Source: an uncultured Alistipes sp.
Lineage (GTDB): Bacteria > Bacteroidota > Bacteroidia > Bacteroidales > Rikenellaceae
Direction: 5' to 3'
DNA: 15,042 nucleotides
Assembly (NCBI GenBank): GCA_900553175.1
Contig: USCH01000039.1
Coordinates: forward strand, 1 to 15,042
Below, piece by piece: positions 9,201 to 14,089 of the stretch. The translations under genes and the position numbers were made by a program. The notes under the pieces are model-generated. The model was not told where the DNA came from. It saw only the letters and a program-made list of their open reading frames with translations, and ran no database searches. Position 1 is the stretch's first letter, and each line of letters begins with the position of its first letter.

Positions 9201-9331
9201 GTGATGTAGGGGGCGTCGACGTCGGGCACGAGCGACACGGGCAGCAGGCGGCTGCTCACGATGCCCAGGATGACGAGCACGGTCGCGACCATCGTCACGG
9301 CGATGGGTCTGTCGAGTAGGCTGCGCAGCAT
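6275..9331 (-). CDS. RND-family efflux permease 1
   Basis: This 1018-residue proton-driven transporter of the inner membrane has a full-length RND layout. Helix 1 is at 10-30, periplasmic porter and docking parts at 31-335, helices at about 341-495, helix 7 near 537-555, a second periplasmic part at 556-855 and helices at 856-1012. Helix 4 has LGIGMMVDNSIIVVDNI with Asp410 at the relay position and Asn411 where AcrB has a second Asp. Helix 10 has SGIVINDSILKIDTI (920-934) in place of the AcrB lysine motif. This resembles the SwrC/YerP-like group rather than AcrB. The periplasmic anchor motif VPDVDAPYITVQVPARG is at 35-51. The ATG at 9331 follows the adaptor stop after 10 bases, and the stop overlaps the next permease gene. 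With the upstream adaptor and outer membrane channel it makes a complete tripartite pump. The drug or metabolite it carries cannot be inferred. Confidence 0.95.
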   Translation of the reverse strand: MLRSLLDRPIAVTMVATVLVILGIVSSRLLPVSLVPDVDAPYITVQVPARGTPARQLDETVLAPLRQQLVQLSQLVDLRSEAREGSGVIRLTFEQGADIDYLFIEVNERIDRAIGALPRDLERPRVVKASATDIPAFYINLTLREERPADAADELHPVSDDFAALSRFASQVITKRIEQLPEVAMVDLSGCVEPELLVIPDEAKLRQAGLSNAQIEQALRAADFSPGSLTIRDGEYQYSVRFRQAVTGREEVERLFLRVNGRLFRLGDLARVAEHPRKRQGMVASDGRDAVTLAVIKQSDARMSRLKGELNNLLGQFRADYPDLEFTVTRDQTELLDYSISNLVNNILAGALLACVIILFFMRDLKSPALVILTIPVTLIVTMLVFHLAGLTINIISLSGLVLGIGMMVDNSIIVVDNITARWQHGEALPDAVLRGTKEVMAPMLSSILTTCAVFVPLIFISGMAGALFYDQAMAVTITLFVSYAVTLTLLPVYYRWWYGRQPSFRPVAWLARLSPEGMTDRYEAILGWLFRRRSVMWGIYALSAAGLVLLFISIGKERLPRMTYDDMLVRIDWNDRISAEENSRRTGELVAGLDDLVAQTTVMAGIQQFILSHTEEQGVAEATVYLRCRRADDVESVQRIIRERLAARAPEARCSFGASGNVFDMIFAEREALLTARLRATTGRTPDPGALQELTDRIRRELPGVEVPPVALQEDILYVARPDLLALYGVSYDDLVRTLRNALNENTLYTITSGDESLPVVVGSGTRGLDELLEGTFIRTSEAEIPVDALMQRTLARDLKRVVAGAEGDYYPLDLAPRTREVPAVMAAVRRCVAGDDRFEVSFSGSYFTNRALVRQLVGVLVVALLLLFFILAAQFESLVQPWIILSEIVIDLFGALVVLRLAGETLNLMSMIGLVVVSGIVINDSILKIDTINRLRRGGMSLRRAVLEAGRRRLKAIVMTSLTTILAVAPFLVRGDMGSDLQFPMSLTIVSGMIVGTLVSVFFIPLAYYEIYRPRR

Positions 9332-9341
9332 GATGCGTGAA

Positions 9342-10418
9342 TTATCGGTTGTCGGCCGGCACGACGTTCGAGCCGTCGGCCAGATTCAGGTTGCCCGTCA
9401 CGATCACCAGATCGCCGGGATTCAGCTCGGCGCCCCGTTCGGTGTTCGGTTCGACGACGTATTCGCGGCTGTTGGCCAGCGACGTATGGACATAGGTCCA
9501 CACCGCCCGGCCCTCCTTGCAGCGGAAAAGCACTTCGAGGTTGTCGCGGATCACCACGGCGCTCTTCGGTACGACCAGCTGCCCGGGCACCCGTTCGCGG
9601 ACGGCCACGCGGACATTCATGCCGTCGGCCAGCGAGCCGTCGTTGACCACTTCGGCGTCGACCTGCACCTGGCCCCGGGCGTCGACGGTCGGATTGACGG
9701 CCGTGATGCGGCCCCGCACCTCCCTGCGGGGGTCGGCGAAGGGGCTGACCGTCACCTCCATGCCCGGCCGCAGCAGCCCGTATTCGGATTCGAGCGCCGG
9801 GAAGCGCACGCGCAGGCGGCTGTCGTCGAGCAGCGTGCAGAAGTCGCCTTCGGCACGTTCGTAGGCCTGCCGGGCGATGTCGGCCACCTTGCCGGCGAAG
9901 GGGGCGCGCAGCAGACAATGGTTCAGATCGCGCCGGGCGCTCTCGACGGCCGCCTCGGCATCGGCATATCCCGAACGGATGCGGGCCAGACGGACCACTT
10001 CGGCAGGCGGCGCAAGCGTGTCGCCGAGCGGATAGCCCAGCCCCACGAGCACGTCGTGGAACTCCAGCCGCGCCCGTTCGCGGGTGAGCAGCGCCCGCCG
10101 CAGCTGGAGGGCGACGTCGGTCGTGTCGAGCTGCGCGATGCAGGCTCCCGCACCCACGCGGTCGCCGTTGCGCACGTCGACCGACGCGATCGTCCCCGCC
10201 ACCCGGAACGGCAGCACGGCACGACGGGCCGCTGCCAGACGGCCGTTGCTGATGAGCTCGCGCGTGAAGTCGCGCCGCACGAGCGTGTCGACCGTCACCT
10301 CGTTGCGTTCGACGCGGTGCTGCATGCGGTCGGCCGCATCTTCCGCGGCGGGCCGCTCCGTATGGCCGCATCCGGCGGCGAGTGCGGCGGCGAAGAGCCA
10401 AAGGGTGTGTCGTGTCAT
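9342..10418 (-). CDS. Periplasmic adaptor (membrane fusion) lipoprotein of the RND pump
   Basis: The 358-residue protein links the RND permease to the outer membrane channel. It begins with a lipoprotein signal (MTRHTLWLFAAALAAGC), giving a lipidated Cys17 that anchors it to a membrane. The first lipoyl half-motif lies about 70-98 (FRVAGTIASVDVRNGDRV), then a short helical hairpin (about 103-165), the second half-motif RAPFAGKVADI at 171-181, and the beta-barrel and membrane-proximal parts (200-350). The hairpin is short compared with AcrA. The ATG at 10418 overlaps the stop of the TolC-like gene (ATGA). A longer open frame upstream lies in the wrong frame over that gene and is rejected. It belongs to the HlyD/AcrA family, and its identity is secured by both sequence and neighbours. 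Confidence 0.93.
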   Translation of the reverse strand: MTRHTLWLFAAALAAGCGHTERPAAEDAADRMQHRVERNEVTVDTLVRRDFTRELISNGRLAAARRAVLPFRVAGTIASVDVRNGDRVGAGACIAQLDTTDVALQLRRALLTRERARLEFHDVLVGLGYPLGDTLAPPAEVVRLARIRSGYADAEAAVESARRDLNHCLLRAPFAGKVADIARQAYERAEGDFCTLLDDSRLRVRFPALESEYGLLRPGMEVTVSPFADPRREVRGRITAVNPTVDARGQVQVDAEVVNDGSLADGMNVRVAVRERVPGQLVVPKSAVVIRDNLEVLFRCKEGRAVWTYVHTSLANSREYVVEPNTERGAELNPGDLVIVTGNLNLADGSNVVPADNR

Positions 10419-11962
10419 AGGGCGGATTGTTTTTCGGTGAGGGCATCGAACGTGGCCGGGATGTCGGTGCGGGTGATGAAGTCGAAGAGCGTCTTGCGCC
10501 GCAGCGAGTAGTAGTAGTTCCAGTAGGCGGCCAGCGCCGAGACGTAGGTCTGGCTGGCCCGGTCCTTTTCGCTCTGGGCCGTGTTCATCTCGGTGACCGA
10601 GAGCGTGCCGCGCCGGAAGTTCTCCATCGCGATTTCGTAGCGGCTGTCGGCGACCTCCCGGGCCCGGCGCGCCACGGCGCACTGGTTGCGCTGGTTGTGG
10701 AACTGCTGGAGCAGCGTGTGGATCGACTGGCGGTAGTCGATTTCGTCCTGTTCGATCTGGCTGCGGACCATTTCGGCCCGGGCCTTGGCCATCCGCACGC
10801 GCCCCTTGCCCATGCCCCAGTCGAAGATCGGGATCGAGAACCGGAGCCCCACGACCTCCTGGTCGAGCGGGTCGATGTAGGCCGAACGGAACCGGTCGCC
10901 GGTCTGCGAGAGTCCGAACCGGGCGTCGAGCGTGGCCGAAGCGCCCCGTTCGGCCCGGGCCCGGGCGATGTCGGCATCGGCCCGCAGCAGACGCAGGCGG
11001 TTGCCGACCTCGAACGAGGAGTTTTCGAGCGCTTTCGACAGCACGGTGTCGTAGTCGATCTCGACGATGGGGATGCGTTCGTCGAGCACGGGCACCAGAT
11101 CGACGTTCTCGCGGTAGCGCAGGTAGGAGTTCAGACGCATCTGCTGGTCGCGCAGGGCCAGCGACGTGTCGTTGATCGAGAGGCTGTCGTTGAGCATGCG
11201 CAGCTGCAGCTGGAGCAGCTCGTCCTGCTTGATGCTGCCCAGCGCGAGCCGTTTTTCGGCGATGGCGTAGATCGTGCGCGTGTTGTCGTAGTTCTTCAGG
11301 GCGATCGAGTGGTTCGTGCGGGCGAGCAGCAGCTGGAAATAGTAGTCGACGACCGTGGCCGTGATCTCCTCCATCGATTCGATGTAGGTGCGCTTGGCCA
11401 GTTCGTACTCCCGGGGGGCGATCTTCTTGTCCCACTTGAAGCTGTTGTAGGCGAAGAGCGGCTGCGTGTAGGAGAGCGTGAGGGGCTGCGAGTAGTAGGA
11501 CTTGGCGTCCGACGGGGCGAACTGGTCCAGCCGGTTGAGCGACGAATAGAGCTGCACGGTGCCGCCCGTCAGGGCGATGTTCTGGCGGATGGAGAGGCCG
11601 ATCGTGTTTTGCAGGTTGTAATTTTCGATGTAGCGCATGCCGCCCGTCTCGGAGTTCTGCAACAGGCGCAGCGAACGGTCGAAGCTCATCAGCTCGCCCG
11701 AAAGGTTGAGCGACGGCAGGCGGCTGGCCCGGTACGAACGGTACGACCAGTAGGAGGACAAATAGGTGTATTTGGCCACCATGGCCGCGATGGACTGGTT
11801 GTGCGCCGCATGGATCGCCTCGTCGAGCGTCAGCCTCACTTCGATCCTGCGGGGCGCGCCTGCTTCCGGTGCCGGGGTTTGCTGTTGAGCCGTCGCGGCG
11901 GCGGCCGCGAGCAGACACCCCAAGGTGCCGAGCGGCCGTAAGAGAAGAGTCGGAAGTTTCAT
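10415..11962 (-). CDS. TolC-family outer membrane efflux channel
   Basis: The 515-residue protein is the first gene of the operon. A Sec signal peptide (MKLPTLLL to ATA, cleaved near residue 25) precedes a mature part with the two-fold outer-membrane-efflux repeat. One half begins at LTLDEAIHAAHNQS (44-57) and the other about residue 265, each with long alpha-helices that form the periplasmic tunnel. Beta-strand segments such as NTIGLSIRQNIALTGGTVQLYSS and VVGLRFSIPIFDWGMGKGRV line the barrel; the latter includes the typical PIFDWG motif. No lipobox is seen, so unlike OprM it is probably not lipidated. The ATG at 11962 is preceded by no Shine-Dalgarno site, which is normal in Bacteroidota. 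A possible promoter and an AT-rich inverted repeat lie directly upstream. The final TGA overlaps the adaptor start. It provides the exit duct for the two permeases downstream. Confidence 0.94.
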   Translation of the reverse strand: MKLPTLLLRPLGTLGCLLAAAAATAQQQTPAPEAGAPRRIEVRLTLDEAIHAAHNQSIAAMVAKYTYLSSYWSYRSYRASRLPSLNLSGELMSFDRSLRLLQNSETGGMRYIENYNLQNTIGLSIRQNIALTGGTVQLYSSLNRLDQFAPSDAKSYYSQPLTLSYTQPLFAYNSFKWDKKIAPREYELAKRTYIESMEEITATVVDYYFQLLLARTNHSIALKNYDNTRTIYAIAEKRLALGSIKQDELLQLQLRMLNDSLSINDTSLALRDQQMRLNSYLRYRENVDLVPVLDERIPIVEIDYDTVLSKALENSSFEVGNRLRLLRADADIARARAERGASATLDARFGLSQTGDRFRSAYIDPLDQEVVGLRFSIPIFDWGMGKGRVRMAKARAEMVRSQIEQDEIDYRQSIHTLLQQFHNQRNQCAVARRAREVADSRYEIAMENFRRGTLSVTEMNTAQSEKDRASQTYVSALAAYWNYYYSLRRKTLFDFITRTDIPATFDALTEKQSAL

Positions 11963-11990
11963 CGCGCGGGGGAATTGATCTTACTTCGTG

Positions 11991-12022
11991 TAAATTTAAC
12001 GATTAAATTTCGGAATTCCCAA
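11991..12022 (-). promoter_or_regulatory. Possible promoter of the efflux operon
   Basis: On the minus strand TAAATTTA (11998-11991) differs from TAnnTTTG only at the last base, and TTG (12022-12020) lies 21 bases upstream. This would start RNA about 20 bases before the ATG at 11962. The match is imperfect and the site is AT-rich by nature, so confidence is modest. It overlaps an inverted repeat that could be an operator. Confidence 0.35.
11992..12010. promoter_or_regulatory. Perfect AT-rich inverted repeat, candidate operator
   Basis: AAATTTAA at 11992-11999 and TTAAATTT at 12003-12010 are exact reverse complements with a 3-base spacer (CGA). The repeat covers the predicted -7 box of the six-gene operon. 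A dimeric repressor bound here would block transcription, which fits an inducible efflux operon. No regulator gene is in the window to pair with it. Confidence 0.4.
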
Positions 12023-12074
12023 CGATTCGCCCGATTTTCTTTCGCTGCGGGTTTTCCGACGCCGCATCTTCGCT

Positions 12075-12146
12075 CCGCGGCGGATCGGCGTGCGGGCTCC
12101 CGATGCCGACAGAGAGGTTGTCCGGGAGCACGGACGGACGCCGCGG
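12075..12146. other. Nested inverted repeats, possible structured RNA
   Basis: Several complementary segments nest around one loop: CCGCGGCG (12075-12082) with CGCCGCGG (12139-12146), CGT (12089-12091) with ACG (12130-12132), GCTCCCG (12096-12102) with CGGGAGC (12123-12129), and GACA (12108-12111) with TGTC (12119-12122). Together they would fold into one long bulged hairpin. It lies in the gap between the tRNA terminator and the efflux operon, where I see no gene. GC-rich DNA forms such stems by chance more easily, so function is uncertain and the strand is undecided. Confidence 0.3.
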
Positions 12147-12175
12147 CAAGGCCGAACGGTGGCCGTATGCGCATG

Positions 12176-12221
12176 AAAAAAATCGACGAGCGGTCGTTCG
12201 TGACGCGGCTCGTCGATTTTT
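12176..12221 (-). terminator. Intrinsic terminator after tRNA-Pro, bidirectional
   Basis: Two exact 14-base arms (12178-12191 and 12208-12221) flank a 16-base loop that can itself form a small TTCG-capped stem. On the minus strand the hairpin is followed by a run of seven T (complement of 12176-12182), just downstream of the tRNA 3' end. On the plus strand it also ends in five T, so it can stop RNA from both sides. It separates the tRNA from the efflux operon. Confidence 0.8.
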
Positions 12222-12225
12222 CGTG

Positions 12226-12298
12226 TCGGGGAGACTGGATTCGAACCAGCGACCCCCTGCTCCCAAAGCAGGTGCGCTACCAACTGCGCTATGCCCCG
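12226..12298 (-). tRNA. tRNA-Pro (anticodon TGG), probably a hybrid of two genomes
   Basis: The 73-base sequence folds as a tRNA. It has T8 and A9, a GCGC/GCGC D stem with loop AGTTGGTA, an anticodon stem CCTGC/GCAGG with loop TTTGGGA (anticodon TGG, proline), a five-base variable loop and a T arm GCTGG-TTCGAAT-CCAGT. The acceptor stem pairs at positions 1-5 with 72-68 (CGGGG with CCCCG), but 6-67 is C-T and 7-66 is A-C. Two mismatches in a row are abnormal for a working tRNA. CCA is not encoded. The 5' flank has a classical sigma-70 promoter and the 3' flank has the terminator of the GC-rich genome, so the gene is likely an assembly chimera, although a real tRNA-Pro gene surely exists in each source. 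Confidence 0.92.
12234..12291. other. Inferred junction between two genomes
   Basis: The base changes that break the acceptor stem mark tRNA positions 6-7 (at 12292-12293) as belonging to one parent and 66-67 (at 12232-12233) as belonging to the other. The crossover must therefore lie between them, in the 58-base interior that can be identical in both parents. On the left are GC-rich genes with Bacteroidota promoters; on the right are genes of lower GC with Firmicutes-type signals. The flanking genes are housekeeping or transport genes, with no integrase or direct repeat, which argues against a mobile element insertion. Confidence 0.75.
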
Positions 12299-12310
12299 TA
12301 ACACCTCAAT

Positions 12311-12339
12311 AGTTTATTACATCTTGCGCTTTTCGTCAA
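12311..12339 (-). promoter_or_regulatory. Sigma-70 promoter of tRNA-Pro
   Basis: On the minus strand TTGACG (12339-12334) and TAAACT (12316-12311) are separated by exactly 17 bases. The tRNA 5' end lies 12 bases past the -10 box. This is a strong sigma-70/SigA promoter and unlike the TAnnTTTG sites in the left part of the window. It supports a Firmicutes (Negativicutes) origin for the 5' part of the tRNA. Confidence 0.8.
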
Positions 12340-12377
12340 GTGTTTTTCTTTTCTTTTTTACAGAGAGAAAAAGAGAC

Positions 12378-12812
12378 CTATACTTTCTTGTGACCGACGT
12401 CTTCTGCCTTCACTTTCCCAAGGTAAATGCAGCCGATGATCCAGGCCACATAATCGTCAATCGGAACCGGGACTGTCCGCATGCCTTTGGGGATGAGACG
12501 GGAAAGGCCTTTGGCAGGATGGTCCTTCCAGTACCACTGCTCTCCCATTTCCGTCGTGTACTTTTCATCGACAAGGATCGTGCGGAAGGGAAGTCCCATC
12601 TTTTCAAGGACAGCGTCTGCCCTCTTCTGGATTTCCTTATGATGCGTCCCGTTTCCCATGATGAAGGCGGAAACGGGGTGACCTGAAAGAAGGTCTTCCG
12701 CTTCTTTCTCGAATTCCTTCGTGCGGATGACCTTCTTGATCACGAGCGAGCCGTCTTCTTCGACGACTGCCATTCCTGTTTTTTCTGAACCGGGATCAGC
12801 GGCTAAAATCAT
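12378..12812 (-). CDS. YqgF/RuvX-like RNase H-fold protein
   Basis: The protein has 144 residues, a normal length for YqgF-type nucleases. It starts MILAADPGSEKTGMAVV, with Asp6 in the DPG motif of the RNase H-like fold. GNGT follows at 53-56, then VDEKYTT with Glu83, and VPIDDYVAWIIGCIYL with Asp119 and Asp120. These acidic positions match the three metal-binding sites of YqgF/RuvX (DxG, DER.T and D..AA). Relatives process the ends of 16S rRNA precursors or were annotated as Holliday junction resolvases; this member is divergent and its substrate is not certain. Its ATG overlaps the stop of the DUF3084 gene (ATGA), which implies translational coupling. It is the last gene before the tRNA, with no clear terminator between the TAG stop and the tRNA promoter. 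The fold is well supported, the function only by family. Confidence 0.8.
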   Translation of the reverse strand: MILAADPGSEKTGMAVVEEDGSLVIKKVIRTKEFEKEAEDLLSGHPVSAFIMGNGTHHKEIQKRADAVLEKMGLPFRTILVDEKYTTEMGEQWYWKDHPAKGLSRLIPKGMRTVPVPIDDYVAWIIGCIYLGKVKAEDVGHKKV

Positions 12813-14005
12813 CTTCCGTCATTCCTTTCAACGCGTACGTCAATGAGGAGCGGGCCCTGGCTGTAGATATCGCGGCGCGCCGTGACGTACAGTGTGCAGT
12901 TTCCGCCATACTCCTTGACCTTCTGGATGACTTCCATCAGTTCCTGTCCTTCAAGAGCCCCTACGTTGCCCGTAATCGGGTCCGGAAGGATGCCCTGGCT
13001 TCTTGCATAGACATTGAGATCCTTCAGGAAGCGGAGGACCTGCAGCTCATAGTTCCTGATGTCCTTGTACTTATCCAGATTGCCCTGATAAATCGTTTCT
13101 CCCTTGTGGAAGACAAGGATACTGTCATGGATATCGAAATCAACGACAAGGCGCTCGCCCAGAATAAGGTTCTGCGCAGCGACGATGCGAACGAGTTTCT
13201 TTGTTTTGGATCCTGCGATCTGATTGACAGCCGTATCGAAATCCTGACGGCTGACGCGGATGAGTTCTGCGTTCTGGTCCGTCACATTCATCTGCTGCTT
13301 GAGCATGGTATTGATATCGTTCAAAACGCTGTCCAGTACCTTTTCCGTCTGCTCCTTGTTCATATTTTCATCGACAGTGACGCTTGTCAGCACCTGTCCG
13401 GCGCGCAGGATGACCTGGCCCTCGCGGAGCGCATAAATATTGCTCAGGAGTTCCTGCTTTTCTTCTGTCAGCGTATTGATGTTTCCTGTCAGTTCATTCT
13501 TTGTCTTTTCAAGGTTCTTGATTTCAGCAGCGGACTTTTCAACGCCGGCCTGCGCCTGATCATACGCCTCCTGCACGGTGGAAAGTTCATTTTCCATATA
13601 GACTCTCTGGCTTTCGACGCGGTCAAGTTCCCTGGACGTTTCTTCAGACTTTCTCGTCACGTCCTCGTACTCCTTGTTCCTTGCCTCGAGCTGGAGCTTG
13701 CCTGATTCAAGTTCCTTGTTCTTGAGCTGGATTTCCTGATTGAGGTCCTTCATCTGCGTCTGCAATTTGGACAGGCCGAATAAAGCGACCCTGACATTTT
13801 CATTCACCACGGCCATGACGGCAATGGTCGAGAACGAAATGAGGGCACCGGAAATGATGGTCACGATGATCGAGGTATACTTCGGGCGCAGGCCAAAAAG
13901 AGTCATTCTCTTCTTGCCTACTTTGGAGCCTATCCTGTCCCCGAGAAAGGCGATGAGTCCGCCCATGCTGATCAGGACAAGAACGATGGCGATGCCTATG
14001 AACAT
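12809..14005 (-). CDS. DUF3084 family membrane protein with coiled coil
   Basis: The 398-residue protein has two N-terminal membrane helices (about 1-20 and 45-67) joined by the hallmark loop LGDRIGSKVGKKRMTLFGLR, PKYTS (21-45), which I recognise from DUF3084 proteins. Residues about 78-195 are a long charged coiled coil. A mixed alpha/beta C-terminal domain follows (about 196-398), with RAGQVLTSVTV and GPLLIDVRVER near its ends. The function of the family is unknown; the layout suggests a membrane-anchored scaffold, but that is inference. The ATG at 14005 is set by a very strong ribosome binding site (AAGGAGGT at 14017-14010), unlike any gene in the left half. Its stop overlaps the YqgF-like gene. 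An 84-base gap with two hairpins separates it from the upstream lptF/G-type gene, so it may be in the same operon with some internal control. Confidence 0.85.
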   Translation of the reverse strand: MFIGIAIVLVLISMGGLIAFLGDRIGSKVGKKRMTLFGLRPKYTSIIVTIISGALISFSTIAVMAVVNENVRVALFGLSKLQTQMKDLNQEIQLKNKELESGKLQLEARNKEYEDVTRKSEETSRELDRVESQRVYMENELSTVQEAYDQAQAGVEKSAAEIKNLEKTKNELTGNINTLTEEKQELLSNIYALREGQVILRAGQVLTSVTVDENMNKEQTEKVLDSVLNDINTMLKQQMNVTDQNAELIRVSRQDFDTAVNQIAGSKTKKLVRIVAAQNLILGERLVVDFDIHDSILVFHKGETIYQGNLDKYKDIRNYELQVLRFLKDLNVYARSQGILPDPITGNVGALEGQELMEVIQKVKEYGGNCTLYVTARRDIYSQGPLLIDVRVERNDGR

Positions 14006-14009
14006 AGTG

Positions 14010-14017
14010 ACCTCCTT
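14010..14017 (-). promoter_or_regulatory. Strong Shine-Dalgarno site of the DUF3084 gene
   Basis: On the minus strand AAGGAGGT ends four bases before the ATG at 14005. It is a full match to the anti-SD of 16S rRNA and fixes this start codon. The genes of the left part mostly lack such sites, which is one sign that the two halves belong to different phyla. Confidence 0.85.
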
Positions 14018-14031
14018 ACCTTATATAATCA

Positions 14032-14072
14032 TCCGGTTTCCGGACGCGGCGAAGTCCCGGAAGACCGGGACT
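14032..14072 (-). other. Two hairpins between lptF/G and the DUF3084 gene
   Basis: AGTCCCGG (14053-14060) and CCGGGACT (14065-14072) make a perfect 8-bp stem with a 4-base loop. TCCGG (14032-14036) and CCGGA (14040-14044) make a second, 5-bp stem. Neither is followed by a T-tract on the minus strand, so they may act as RNA stability or attenuation elements rather than full terminators. Confidence 0.4.
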
Positions 14073-14089
14073 CATAACTCAAGTGAAAT

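Noticed and set aside
7490..9319. Plus-strand open frames opposite RND permease 1
   Set aside because: They mirror the RND reading frame and give acidic and arginine-rich sequence only; no ribosome binding site or domain supports them.
10427..11941. A plus-strand open frame opposite the TolC-like gene
   Set aside because: It covers the same bases as a convincing outer membrane channel with a signal peptide and PIFDWG motif; the antisense product has no recognisable features.
12226..12298. Integration site of a genomic island at the tRNA gene
   Set aside because: Islands usually restore the tRNA 3' end and bring an integrase and a direct repeat. Neither is seen, and both flanks carry ordinary transport or housekeeping genes.
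11959..12304. Short open frames on both strands between the efflux operon and the tRNA
   Set aside because: They run through the terminator and the tRNA gene, differ in frame and have arginine/proline/serine-rich products, so they are noise from GC-rich DNA.
12340..12377. Terminator between the YqgF-like gene and the tRNA promoter
   Set aside because: The only possible stem pairs a T-run with an A-run and contains almost no G-C pairs, so it is too weak to claim.
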